A DNA stretch of 16,902 nucleotides from DASVLX01 sp035552275 (lineage in GTDB: Bacteria; Actinomycetota; Actinomycetes; Mycobacteriales; Pseudonocardiaceae): positions 1-16,902 of the forward strand of contig DASZLR010000273.1 of NCBI GenBank assembly GCA_035552275.1. The letters run 5' to 3'. A program made the translations under genes and the position numbers. A model generated the notes under the pieces. It worked only from the letters and a program-made list of their open reading frames with translations, was not told where the DNA came from and did no database searches. Positions 6,713-14,867 of this stretch are shown one piece after another. How positions within the stretch are numbered: position 1 is the first letter of the stretch; each line of letters starts with the position of its first letter.

Positions 6713-7492
6713 TCACTCCCAGCGAAACAGCCGGCTTGCGAGCAGCCCGCAGACCACCATGTAGCCGGCGGTCACCGCCAGGTTCAGCGGAGCGGGCCAG
6801 TGCCCGGCGGCGGCATCCTGCAACGCCTGCACCCCGGAACCCATCGGGGTGAAGTCGCTGATGTGCCGCAGCACGCCCGGCATCTCGGCGCGCGGCCACC
6901 ACAGCCCGGAGAAGAACATCAGCACGAAGAACAGCAGCCCGCCGACCGCGTTGGCGGCCTTGCCGGTCCAGCACACGGCGGCGATCAGCAGGCCGACCGC
7001 GTCGGCCGCCCCGACGGCGAGCACGAACGCGACCACGAACCCGATCGGCTGGCGCGGCAGGTGCGCGCTGAACGCGACGGCGGCGACCACCTCGACCACG
7101 ATCATGGTCACCACCTGCACGCTGGCGATGAGGATCAGTTGCGCGGTCAGCAGTTGGCTGGGCGCCACGGGTGTGGTGGACAGCCGGCGCAGGATGCCCC
7201 GCTCCCGGTACAGCGCCAAGGTGGCCGGCAGGAAGTTGATCCCGGTGAAGACCGCGGTGAACGTGATGATGATCGGCAGGTAGGTCTCCAACACGCTGAA
7301 GCCGCCGAGCTGCGGATCGGCCTGGTTGGTGCCGGGGATGAACCCGAAGACCAGCAGCCCGATCAGCGGGAACCCGATGCCCCAGAACGGAACCACCGGC
7401 ACCCGAAGGAACAGCTTGCCTTCGGTGGTGATCAGCTTGCGCAGCGCCGAGGTGCGGATCCGGCCCGATGCCGCGTCGACGGTCGTTGTCAT
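6713..7492 (-). CDS. ABC-2 type transporter permease
   Basis: A 259-residue membrane protein with about six hydrophobic segments (near VPFWGIGFPLIGLLVFGF, YLPIIITFTAVFTGINF, LILIASVQVVTMIVVEVV, IGFVVAFVLAVGAADAVG, NAVGGLLFFVLMFFSGLWW and LNLAVTAGYMVVCGLL). The ABC-2 signature ALYRERGILRRLSTTPV in the cytoplasmic loop is typical of DrrB-like drug/lipid exporters. The ATG at 7490-7492 is preferred over a TTG seven codons upstream because GAGGTAAG, at the end of the ATPase gene, is correctly placed for it. The gap to the ATPase stop is 7 bp. With the ATPase it forms a half-size exporter that works as a dimer. Confidence 0.92.
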   Translation of the reverse strand: MTTTVDAASGRIRTSALRKLITTEGKLFLRVPVVPFWGIGFPLIGLLVFGFIPGTNQADPQLGGFSVLETYLPIIITFTAVFTGINFLPATLALYRERGILRRLSTTPVAPSQLLTAQLILIASVQVVTMIVVEVVAAVAFSAHLPRQPIGFVVAFVLAVGAADAVGLLIAAVCWTGKAANAVGGLLFFVLMFFSGLWWPRAEMPGVLRHISDFTPMGSGVQALQDAAAGHWPAPLNLAVTAGYMVVCGLLASRLFRWE

Positions 7493-7499
7493 AGCGGGC

Positions 7500-8432
<933 letters not shown>

Positions 8433-8456
8433 GCCCCCAGCCTCGCGGCGGCGCGC

Positions 8457-8480
8457 GGCCGGCACATCGTTCCGCCGGCC
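8457..8480. repeat. Inverted repeat upstream of the ABC genes
   Basis: GGCCGGC (8457-8463) and GCCGGCC (8474-8480) form a perfect 7-bp stem with a 10-nt loop. It lies 25 bp upstream of the ATPase start, so it may be in that operon's 5' leader, where it could fold in the mRNA. In DNA this rich in GC such arms can arise by chance. Confidence 0.35.
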
Positions 8481-8511
8481 ACGTTCGCCGACCCGGCCGG
8501 TCGACGGCGGC

Positions 8512-8531
8512 TATCCACCGATCGGCGGATA
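8512..8531. promoter_or_regulatory. 20-bp near-perfect palindrome in the ABC/AraC divergent region
   Basis: TATCCACCGATCGGCGGATA pairs at 9 of 10 positions around its centre (only A/C at the sixth position fails). It is 15 bp before the AraC start and 79 bp before the ABC start. That distance suits an activator site for the ABC-two-component operon and a repressor or -35-overlapping site for the AraC gene. NarL-type response regulators bind inverted repeats, so the regulator encoded at 4704-5378 is the leading candidate. A -10-like CACGAT (8535-8540) lies 6 nt before the AraC GTG. Confidence 0.5.
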
Positions 8532-8546
8532 CGGCACGATGAGACG

Positions 8547-8993
8547 GTGCTGTGGTCGGCCGTGCCGCTGAACCTGCGCCTGCTGCGGGTGCGGGACTGG
8601 ATGGACCGCGCCTACGCCGAGCCGTTGGACGTGGAGTTGCTGGCCCGCTACGCCTGCCTGTCCCGCGCCCAGTTCAACCGCACCTTCAAGCGGGCGTTCG
8701 GCGAGACCCCGCACCAGTACCTGATGAGCCGGCGGATGGAACGGGCCAAGGCGTTGCTGCGAGCGGGGGACCTGTCGGTGACCGAGGTCTGCCTCGCGGT
8801 CGGGTTCAGCAGCCTCGGCTCGTTCAGCACCCAGTTCCGCCGGCTCGTCGGCGAGAGCCCCAGTGGCTACCGGGAACGGGCCGGCCTCGACCGCGGTCTG
8901 GAGCGGGTGCCGAGCTGTCTGGTGCGGAAATGGACTCGGCCGAGGGTTGAGCGTTTTCGAGAAGCGGACCCGGGCACGGCGTCCATAACCTGA
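8547..8993 (+). CDS. Short AraC-family transcriptional regulator
   Basis: 148 residues carrying essentially only the AraC DNA-binding domain: the first helix-turn-helix in ELLARYACLSRAQFNRTFKRAFGETPHQYL, and the second in SVTEVCLAVGFSSLGSFSTQFRRLVGESPSGYR. The usual N-terminal arabinose-binding-type sensor domain is absent (full AraC proteins are about 280-300 residues). The last about 30 residues after GYRER do not resemble the family. The GTG at 8547 is a tentative start; another GTG at 8562 is possible, and neither has a clear ribosome site. It is followed on the same strand by a VOC-fold protein, a frequent actinobacterial pair in which the regulator activates the VOC gene. Confidence 0.85.
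   Translation: MLWSAVPLNLRLLRVRDWMDRAYAEPLDVELLARYACLSRAQFNRTFKRAFGETPHQYLMSRRMERAKALLRAGDLSVTEVCLAVGFSSLGSFSTQFRRLVGESPSGYRERAGLDRGLERVPSCLVRKWTRPRVERFREADPGTASIT
8951..8989 (+). promoter_or_regulatory. Possible activator-dependent promoter of the VOC gene
   Basis: GCGTTTTCGAGAAGCG at 8951-8966 is an AT-containing near-dyad in GC-rich DNA. It is followed 17 bp later by CATAAC (8984-8989), a fair -10 box without a matching -35, as expected where an AraC-type activator is needed. It lies inside the last codons of the AraC gene and about 55 bp before the VOC start. Assignment is tentative. Confidence 0.3.
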
Positions 8994-9043
8994 CGGGGTC
9001 CAGCGATTCAGCGCGACACACCGTCAACGAAAAGGAGCTTCTC

Positions 9044-9478
9044 GTGATCAACCGAGTGGGCATCGTCTGCCAGTGGGTGTTCGACTATGACGAGGGATTC
9101 GACTTCTACGTCAACAAAGTGGGCCTCAAGGTCCAGATGGACGCACCGATGGAGGGCGGCGCCGGCCGCTGGGTGCTGCTGTACGCGGCCGACCAGCCCG
9201 AGGTGCCGATCATGCTGGCGGTGCCCGGCCCGCCGATCATGGACGTGGAGACCGCGACCAAGGTGCGCGAGCTGGTGTCCACCGGCTACCTCGGCTTCGG
9301 CGGCCTGGCCACCGACGACTGCCAGAAGACCTACGAGGAACTGAAGGCCAAGGGCGTCGAGTTCGTGGAGGAGCCCACCGAACGGTTCTACGGCATCGAC
9401 GCGTCCTTCCGCGACCCGTTCGGCAACCAGCTGCGGCTGACTCAGCCGAAGCCGATGGACGAGATCGCCGCTCCGTGA
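9044..9478 (+). CDS. VOC (glyoxalase/bleomycin-resistance/dioxygenase) superfamily protein
   Basis: 144 residues with two paired beta-alpha-beta-beta-beta modules. The first reads GIVCQWVFDYDEGFDFYVNKVGL, then RWVLLYA. The second reads YEELKAKGVEFVEEPTERFYG, then FRDPFGNQLRLTQP, whose FRDPFGN turn is the classical C-terminal VOC signature. Members bind metals and drugs, or act as lyases, isomerases or dioxygenases; the substrate cannot be told here. The GTG start at 9044 has a strong AAAGGAG 6 nt upstream. It follows the AraC regulator by 50 bp and is probably its target. It ends 28 bp from the convergent flavin monooxygenase gene. Confidence 0.88.
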   Translation: MINRVGIVCQWVFDYDEGFDFYVNKVGLKVQMDAPMEGGAGRWVLLYAADQPEVPIMLAVPGPPIMDVETATKVRELVSTGYLGFGGLATDDCQKTYEELKAKGVEFVEEPTERFYGIDASFRDPFGNQLRLTQPKPMDEIAAP

Positions 9479-9512
9479 TTCCGCCTGGGTCAGCAATTCC
9501 GCCCGGTCAGCC
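9478..9512. repeat. Imperfect tandem duplication in the VOC/monooxygenase convergent gap
   Basis: ATTCCGCCTGGGTCAGC (9478-9494) is repeated as ATTCCGCCCGGTCAGC starting at 9496, differing by one substitution and one deleted base. The second copy contains the stop codon of the monooxygenase gene. It looks like a small slippage duplication; no terminator hairpin is clear here. Confidence 0.45.
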
Positions 9513-10655
9513 GACTTGGCTGTGATAGTCGGCCATCAGATTGACCATCCCTTGTGGAGCGTCGGGACCGAAGCACAGGACGAGGTTCGCCGCGGATTCG
9601 GCCGCGGCGGCCTCGCTGCGTGGGAACAACGTCTGCTCGTACTCGGCCAGCGCGGTCTCCGGGTCGCCGGGGTGCGCCGCGATCGCGTTGGCCAGTTCGG
9701 CGCCGTCGAGCATGGCGAGGTTGGCGCCCTCGCCGGCGAACGGGGACATCAGGTGGGCGGCGTCGCCGAGCAGGGTCACGCCGGGCGTGCGGGGCCAGCG
9801 GTGCCCGACCGGCAGCGCGTGGATCGGCCGTGGCACAACGGATCCGTCCGCGTCGGCGATGAGGGCTTGCAGCCGCTTGTCCCAGTCGGCGAAGCCCGCC
9901 AGTAGGACGTTTTTCGCCGCGTCGGCGTCGGTGAAGTCGATGTCACCGGCGGTGGCCCAGTTCTCGGGCGCGGTCACCGCCACGTACACGTCCAGCTGGC
10001 CGTCGGCGTCGCGGTGACCGAGCAGGCCCTGACCTTCGGCGAGCGCGAACATCAGGCCGGAGCCCACGAGGGCGGAGCTGTCCGGATGGCGGGTGTCGGC
10101 GTCGAGCAGGCGCACTTCGGCGAACGACATGCCGGCGTACACCGGCGTTGCCGTCGACACCAGCGGCCGCACCTTCGACCAGGCCCCGTCCGCGCCGATC
10201 AGCAGATCGGTGCTGATCGTGTCACCGCTGGCGAAGGCCATCTCGTGCCGGCCGTCGCCCAGGGGCCGGGCGGCGGTGACCTTGGCGCCCCAGCGGACGG
10301 CGCCGGCGGGCAGGCTGGCCAACAGCAGGTCGCGCAGCGTGCCGCGGTTCACCTCGGGCCGGTTGCCGTCCTCGCCGTCATCCTCCCAGTGGACCGTGCC
10401 GTCTTTGTCCAGGACGCGCATCGCCTCGCCGCCGGGGTGCACAATCGCGCGGAACCGGTCGAACAGGCCGGCGGCACGCAACGCGGCCTGGCCGGACTCC
10501 TCGTGGATGTCCAGCATGCGGCCCTGATCACGGGCGGCCGGCGAGGTGTCCAGGTCGTAGACGGCGGCGTCGATGCCGACGTGGTGCAGCACGCTGGCCA
10601 GCGTCAGGCCGCCGAGGCCAGCGCCGACCACCACGATCGGCTGGTGTTCGGGCAT
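9507..10655 (-). CDS. FAD-dependent monooxygenase, TetX-like
   Basis: 382 residues, the size of TetX. The N-terminal Rossmann motif is VVVGAGLGGLTLASVL, the middle motif is GADGAWSKVRPLVS and the C-terminal FAD motif is GDAAHLMSPFAGEGAN. Beyond general flavoprotein features, several stretches resemble TetX as remembered: MLDIHEESGQAALRAAGL, EVNRGTLRDLLLASL, and a segment with PENW, DIDF and FADWDKRLQALI. TetX hydroxylates tetracyclines and inactivates them; relatives act on other polyketide aromatics, so the substrate remains open. The ATG at 10653-10655 has GAGGGAG 6 nt upstream. It lies 41 bp downstream of the TetR gene on the same strand, and is divergent from an efflux pump, consistent with a drug-inactivation plus export unit. 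Confidence 0.85.
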   Translation of the reverse strand: MPEHQPIVVVGAGLGGLTLASVLHHVGIDAAVYDLDTSPAARDQGRMLDIHEESGQAALRAAGLFDRFRAIVHPGGEAMRVLDKDGTVHWEDDGEDGNRPEVNRGTLRDLLLASLPAGAVRWGAKVTAARPLGDGRHEMAFASGDTISTDLLIGADGAWSKVRPLVSTATPVYAGMSFAEVRLLDADTRHPDSSALVGSGLMFALAEGQGLLGHRDADGQLDVYVAVTAPENWATAGDIDFTDADAAKNVLLAGFADWDKRLQALIADADGSVVPRPIHALPVGHRWPRTPGVTLLGDAAHLMSPFAGEGANLAMLDGAELANAIAAHPGDPETALAEYEQTLFPRSEAAAAESAANLVLCFGPDAPQGMVNLMADYHSQVG

Positions 10656-10696
10656 GTCAGCTCCCTCTGCGATCGCCCGAACGAGTCGGGCCCGGG

Positions 10697-11275
10697 CTAC
10701 GAGCGAATGCCGGCGATCATCACGGCGAGCAGTCGAACGCTGCCATCATGGCCGGGTTGTGAGGTCTCCCGTACCCAGGCGGCGGCGCCGAGCAGGTCGA
10801 ACAGTTCCTCGGCGGTGAGGTCGGCGCGGATTCGGCCGGTCGCCTGCGCCGCCTCAAGCATCCGCACTCCGCAGCGGGTCAGCTCGGCGCACGCCGTCTC
10901 GGACAGCGCGTTGTCCCCGTTGCGGCTCTCGGTGAGGGTCTGGGCCAGCCCACGAAATGTGCTGAAGTAGTCCACCGCGCGGCTCATCCAGGCGGTGAGC
11001 GCGTCGACCGGATCGCCGGCGGCGGACACCTTGTCGGCGTAGTCCAGCAGCGAGGTCAGACCGTCCCTGGTCGCGGCCTCGATCAGCGTCGCCCTGGTCG
11101 GGAAGTGCCGGTACAGCGTGCCGATGGCCACCCCGGCCTGGCTGGCGATCTCGCCCAACGATGCCTGCGAGCCGTGCGCCGTGAACTCCGCGGTCGCCGC
11201 CGTGAGGATCGCGTCGTAGTTGCGCTGACCGTCGGCGCGGCGCGGCCGATGGGCGACCGGGGACCGGCCGGTCAC
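10697..11275 (-). CDS. TetR-family transcriptional regulator
   Basis: 192 residues. The N-terminal helix-turn-helix covers about 18-65 (RNYDAILTAATAEFTAHG, then LGEIASQAGVAIGTLYRHFPTRATLIEA), closely matching the TetR consensus GTLYRHFPTKxxL. The C-terminal domain (about 85-190) is of the kind common in actinobacterial TetR repressors beside MFS pumps. The GTG at 11273-11275 has GGAG 8 nt upstream. It heads a two-gene unit with the TetX-like monooxygenase and is divergent from the MFS-SDR pair. The dyad at 11315-11333 is the likely operator, so it should repress both sides until a drug-like ligand binds. Confidence 0.92.
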   Translation of the reverse strand: MTGRSPVAHRPRRADGQRNYDAILTAATAEFTAHGSQASLGEIASQAGVAIGTLYRHFPTRATLIEAATRDGLTSLLDYADKVSAAGDPVDALTAWMSRAVDYFSTFRGLAQTLTESRNGDNALSETACAELTRCGVRMLEAAQATGRIRADLTAEELFDLLGAAAWVRETSQPGHDGSVRLLAVMIAGIRS

Positions 11276-11291
11276 GAAACCCGCTCCGGCG

Positions 11292-11320
11292 TTGACAAGC
11301 TGAGGACCCCTCCTGTTAGT
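11292..11320 (+). promoter_or_regulatory. Promoter of the MFS-SDR operon
   Basis: A perfect TTGACA (11292-11297) is followed by 17 bp and GTTAGT (11315-11320) as the -10 box. The -10 box is embedded in the operator dyad, which makes repression by TetR binding straightforward. The 5' leader would be about 60 nt, ending in a strong GGAGG (11379-11383) before the ATG at 11390. Confidence 0.65.
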
Positions 11321-11333
11321 GTCGGACCCTAAC
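11315..11333. promoter_or_regulatory. TetR operator dyad, TetR/MFS intergenic region
   Basis: GTTAGTGTCGGACCCTAAC is a 19-bp dyad with 8 of 9 base pairs matched around a central G. Its left end is the -10 box of the rightward promoter, and a weaker leftward -10 (TAGGGT on the minus strand) lies within its other half. One bound dimer could therefore control both directions. The dyad is observed; its binding protein is inferred from the neighbouring TetR gene. Confidence 0.7.
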
Positions 11334-11389
11334 CTGAGCCTACCTCATCATAACCGGATCGTAACCGCGGATCGTCCTGGAGGACCAGC

Positions 11390-12814
11390 ATGACCACCGA
11401 AGCCAGTACCGGCGCCGAGGCGGAGGCGACGGGCGCGTCCACCGCGCGGAGCTGGGGGCTGATTCTCGCCGCCATCGTCGGCGCCGAATTCCTGCTTCAG
11501 TTGGACGGCACCATCATCACGGTGTCCCTGCCGAACATGCAGAGCCATCTCGGTCTGGGCATCACGGCGGCATCCTGGGTGGTCACCGGGTTCTTCGTCG
11601 CCTTCGGCGGGCTGCTGCTGCTGGCCGGCCGGCTCGGTGACGTCCTGGGCCACCGCCGGGTGTTCCTCGCCGGCATCGGGCTGATCACGGTGGCCTCGCT
11701 GATCGCGGGCCTGGCGCCGAACTTCCCGGTGTTGGTCGCCGGCCGGGTGCTCCAGGGCGCCGGCGCGGGACTGGCCGGACCGAGTGGCCTGGCGCTGCTC
11801 ACCATCCTGTTCGACGACGACCGCCGACAACGCGCCTTCGGCGTCTACTCCACGGTGACCGGACTCGGCGCGTCGGCCGGAATGCTGCTCGGCGGCCTGC
11901 TCACCTGGGCCGGCCAGTGGCGCTGGAGCCTGCTGGTCAACGTGCCGATCTGCCTGGTCATCCTGGCGATCGGGGTGCGGGTTCTGGGCGTCCGCGCGGG
12001 TGAGCGGAACCAGCGGTCGATCGGTCTGACCAGCGGCGTGCTGGTGACGCTGACACTGGCCGCGCTGATCTACGGGCTGTCCAGCGCGTCCCAGCACGGC
12101 TGGACCGACACCGCGACCATCGTCTCGCTGATCGCCTTCGTCGTGCTGGCCGCGATCCTGTTCACCGTCGACTCGCGCACCGCCGAACCGCTGTTGCCGG
12201 CGCGCGTGTTCACCGACCGGGCCCGGCTCGGCGGTCTGCTCAACCTCGTGCTGTCGGCGGCTGCGCTGACCAGTTTCCTGGTCTACGTCAACCAGTACCT
12301 GCACACCGTGCTCGGCCTGTCAGCGGTGCAGAACGGGCTGGCGATCCTGCCGTTCGCGCTCGCGCTGCTGGCCACCGCTCAGTTGCTGGGGAAATACATC
12401 GGCAAGATCGACCTGAAGGTGCGGGCCGTCGTCGGCCTGGTACTGATGCTCGGCGCGCTGGTCTGGCTGACTCAGCTGGGCGCCGGCTCCAGCTACGTCA
12501 CCGGCGTGCTGCCGCAGATCATCCTGCTCGGCGCCGGCATCGGACTGGCCATCGTGCCGTTCAACATGATCGTGCTGTCCTCGGCCGCGCCGGAGGACAC
12601 CGGCATCGTCGCCGGCGTCGCCCAACTCGCGCTGACCGTCGGTGGCTCAGTCGGCGTCGCCGTGCTGCTGATCCCGTTCACCGAGGGCGGCCACGGGATC
12701 GCCGCGAACATCTCGAAGGTGTTCGTCTGGGGCGCCGCGATCGTGCTCGTCGCGCTGATCGTGTCCGCGGTGTTCTGGTTCGGCCCCGGCGCCCGGAAGA
12801 CCGCCGCCGCGTGA
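11390..12814 (+). CDS. DHA2-family MFS multidrug efflux transporter (14 TMS)
   Basis: 474 residues with about 14 hydrophobic segments, as in the EmrB/QacA (DHA2) family of proton-driven drug exporters. TM1 contains LDGTIITVSLPNMQ (motif D1). Motif A is GRLGDVLGHRRVFLAG in the first cytoplasmic loop. Motif C is in VTGLGASAGMLLGGLL in TM5, the antiporter signature. The ATG at 11390 follows GGAGG. The stop overlaps the next gene's GTG in a GTGA. Divergent from the TetR-monooxygenase pair under a shared operator, so it probably exports the compound, or the product of the compound, handled by the monooxygenase. Confidence 0.93.
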   Translation: MTTEASTGAEAEATGASTARSWGLILAAIVGAEFLLQLDGTIITVSLPNMQSHLGLGITAASWVVTGFFVAFGGLLLLAGRLGDVLGHRRVFLAGIGLITVASLIAGLAPNFPVLVAGRVLQGAGAGLAGPSGLALLTILFDDDRRQRAFGVYSTVTGLGASAGMLLGGLLTWAGQWRWSLLVNVPICLVILAIGVRVLGVRAGERNQRSIGLTSGVLVTLTLAALIYGLSSASQHGWTDTATIVSLIAFVVLAAILFTVDSRTAEPLLPARVFTDRARLGGLLNLVLSAAALTSFLVYVNQYLHTVLGLSAVQNGLAILPFALALLATAQLLGKYIGKIDLKVRAVVGLVLMLGALVWLTQLGAGSSYVTGVLPQIILLGAGIGLAIVPFNMIVLSSAAPEDTGIVAGVAQLALTVGGSVGVAVLLIPFTEGGHGIAANISKVFVWGAAIVLVALIVSAVFWFGPGARKTAAA

Positions 12815-13587
12815 CCGGGACGGAATTGCTCACCGGGAAGGTCGTCATCATCGCCGGTGCGAGCCGGGGGATCGGCGCCGCTGCCGCACGGCTGTTCGCC
12901 GGCGAAGGCGCCCGCCTGGTCCTCGGCGCGCGCAGCGGCGACGTGCTTGAGGAACTCGCCGGGCAGTTGCGGGCCGGCGGCGCGGAGGCGGTGGCGGTGC
13001 GGGCCGACGTCAGCACCACGGAGGGTGTCGACGCGCTGGTCGACGCCGCGATCGCCGAATTCGGTCGGCTGGACGGTTCGTATCTCAATGCCGCGGTCAG
13101 CGACCTGACCGCGCCCATGCTGACCGAGCTGTCCGAGCGGACCTGGGACGAGGTGCACGATCTTGGGCTGCGCGGGGTGTGGCTGAACCTGCGCGCCCAG
13201 CTACCGCACCTGGTCAAATCCGGCGGCGGCTCGATCGTCATCGCGGGAAGCGTCGCCGGTTTGGTCGGCGGCATCGGCGAGGCCGCGTACCAGGCGGCCA
13301 AACTCGGTGTGATCGGGCTGATGCGGGCGGCGGTGCACGAGTTCTCGCCGCAGGGCGTCCGGATCAATGTGATCGCGCCGGGTGCGGTGCTCACCGACGG
13401 TGTCGCCGAGACCTTCGCCGACAATCCCGGCGTGCGGGAATCGTTCGAGAACCACACGCCGCTGCGCCGGGTGGGACAGCCACAAGAGATCGCGGAGGTG
13501 GCCGCCTGGCTGCTCAGCGATCGCTCGTCCTATGTCACCGGGGCGACGCTCCCGGTCGACGGCGGATTGCTCGTGTCCCGGCTCTGA
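12811..13587 (+). CDS. SDR-family oxidoreductase
   Basis: 258 residues, the classical short-chain dehydrogenase length. The cofactor motif is GASRGIG (16-22). The structural NNAG motif is replaced by LNAAV near residue 93. The catalytic set is Ser147, Tyr160 and Lys164 in YQAAK, with INVIAPGAV after it and the C-terminal GATLPVDGG typical of the fold. An Arg in GARSG (41) after the second strand favours NADP(H). The GTG start overlaps the MFS stop by 4 bp, so the two are translationally coupled. It may act on the same compound as the pump and the monooxygenase; the substrate is unknown. Confidence 0.92.
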   Translation: MTGTELLTGKVVIIAGASRGIGAAAARLFAGEGARLVLGARSGDVLEELAGQLRAGGAEAVAVRADVSTTEGVDALVDAAIAEFGRLDGSYLNAAVSDLTAPMLTELSERTWDEVHDLGLRGVWLNLRAQLPHLVKSGGGSIVIAGSVAGLVGGIGEAAYQAAKLGVIGLMRAAVHEFSPQGVRINVIAPGAVLTDGVAETFADNPGVRESFENHTPLRRVGQPQEIAEVAAWLLSDRSSYVTGATLPVDGGLLVSRL

Positions 13588-13596
13588 CACCGATCC

Positions 13597-13640
13597 CGTG
13601 ACAGCGTGCCGCGCTCCAGCGGTTGCCGCTGATCGTCACG
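13597..13640. terminator. Nested hairpin in the SDR/sigma convergent gap
   Basis: CGTGAC (13597-13602) pairs with GTCACG (13635-13640). Inside it CAGCGG-TTG-CCGCTG (13617-13631) forms a perfect 6-bp stem with a 3-nt loop. It begins 10 bp after the SDR stop, between convergent genes. There is no T tract, which is common for actinobacterial terminators. Confidence 0.5.
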
Positions 13641-13664
13641 AATGCGAGCCGCCGCACCCAGCGG

Positions 13665-13694
13665 CCGACACGGTGCGCGGACCGTGCCTGTCGG
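13665..13694. terminator. Second hairpin in the SDR/sigma convergent gap
   Basis: CACGGT (13669-13674) and ACCGTG (13681-13686) form a 6-bp stem with a 6-nt loop. It is flanked by CCGA and TCGG, which can extend the stem past a bulge; alternatively CCGACA pairs with TGTCGG. It lies 18 bp beyond the sigma gene stop and may serve the leftward transcript. No T tract. Confidence 0.45.
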
Positions 13695-13712
13695 TCGGTG
13701 AATGCCCGCCGC

Positions 13713-14867
13713 TCAACCGGGCGGCCGCGCGTTGAGCCGGGCGGCCTGTCGAGTGAGGTGGTCGCGTTCGGGGAGGTTGGGCGCTGATCGGGCGGCTTGG
13801 GCGTAGAGCCGGGCCGCGGTCACCGGGTCGCCGTCGCGCTCGTGTAGGTATGCCGCGACGGCGGCATGCCGGGGCAGGGCGGGGTCGAGCCCCGCGAGTG
13901 CGGCCAGGCCGGCGCGCGGGCCGTCGGCCTCGCCGACCGCGACGGCCCGGTTGAGGCGGGCCACCGGGCTGTCGGTGAGGCGCACCAGTTCGTCGTACCA
14001 CTCGACGATCTGCACCCAGTCGGTCGCCTCGGCCGTCCGGGCGTCGGCGTGCAGCGCGGCGATGGCGGCCTGGGCCTGGAACTCGCCCAGGCGATCGCGG
14101 GCCAGGGCGATCCGCAGCACGTCGACGCCCTCAGCGATCAGGCGGGTGTTCCACAGGCCGCGGTCCTGCTCGGCAAGGGTCACGAGCCGGCCGTCGGCGC
14201 CGGTCCGTGCCGGGCGCCGTGCGTGGTGGAGCAGCATGAGCGCGAGCAGGCCCGCGACCTCCTCATCGTGGGTCTGGGCCGCCAGCAGGCGAGTGAGCCG
14301 AATCGCCTCGGCGGCGAGATCGACGTCGCCGGAGTAGCCCTCGTTGAACACCAGGTAGAGCACCCGCAGCACCGTGGCGACGTCACCGGGCTGGTTGAAC
14401 CGGACGCCCGAGACGGTTCGCTTGGCCCTGCTGATCCGCTGGGCCATCGTCGCCTCCGGAACGAGGTAGGCCTGCGCGATCTGACGGGTGGTCAGGCCGC
14501 CGACCGCCCGCAACGTGAGCGCGACGGCCGAAGTGGGTGTCAGGGACGGGTGCGCGCACAGGAAGTACAGCTGGAGCGTGTCGTCCGCCGCCTCGCCTGG
14601 GCCGGGCATGGGCTCGCCCTCGACGCGTACCTCGCGGTGTCGTCGGGAGGTGTCGGCGCGGGCGGTGTCGAGGAACTTTCGCCAGGCCACGGTGACCAGC
14701 CAGCCCTTGGGATCCCGCGGCGGGTCGTCCGGCCACACGCGGACGGCTTCGACCAGGGCGTCCTGCACGGCGTCCTCGGCCGCCGCGAAGTCGGCTCCGC
14801 GGCGGCCGAGGACGCTGATCACCGTGGGAGTGAGGGTGCGCAGCAGGGCCTCGTCCACGCGTGTCAC
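13713..14867 (-). CDS. ECF sigma factor, ECF42-type with C-terminal extension
   Basis: 384 residues, about twice a simple ECF sigma factor. Region 2 lies in about 10-75 (AAEDAVQDALVEAVRVWPDDPPRDPKGWL is split here by context; key parts DAVQDALVEA and PKGWLVTVAWRKFLDTAR). Region 4 lies in about 115-160 (LTTRQIAQAYLVPEATMAQRI). The remaining about 220 residues form the helical, TPR-like extension with the conserved FNEGYSGD segment (DUF6596). This layout and the adjacent DGPF/YCII gene define the ECF42 group, which lacks an anti-sigma factor and is thought to be controlled through its extension. The GTG at 14865-14867 overlaps the YCII stop (GTGA), so the two are translationally coupled. Confidence 0.92.
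   Translation of the reverse strand: MTRVDEALLRTLTPTVISVLGRRGADFAAAEDAVQDALVEAVRVWPDDPPRDPKGWLVTVAWRKFLDTARADTSRRHREVRVEGEPMPGPGEAADDTLQLYFLCAHPSLTPTSAVALTLRAVGGLTTRQIAQAYLVPEATMAQRISRAKRTVSGVRFNQPGDVATVLRVLYLVFNEGYSGDVDLAAEAIRLTRLLAAQTHDEEVAGLLALMLLHHARRPARTGADGRLVTLAEQDRGLWNTRLIAEGVDVLRIALARDRLGEFQAQAAIAALHADARTAEATDWVQIVEWYDELVRLTDSPVARLNRAVAVGEADGPRAGLAALAGLDPALPRHAAVAAYLHERDGDPVTAARLYAQAARSAPNLPERDHLTRQAARLNARPPG

Noticed and set aside
11348..12304. Minus-strand frame of over 300 residues opposite the MFS gene
   Set aside because: Gln/Arg/Asp-rich low-complexity translation typical of the antisense of a hydrophobic membrane protein gene.
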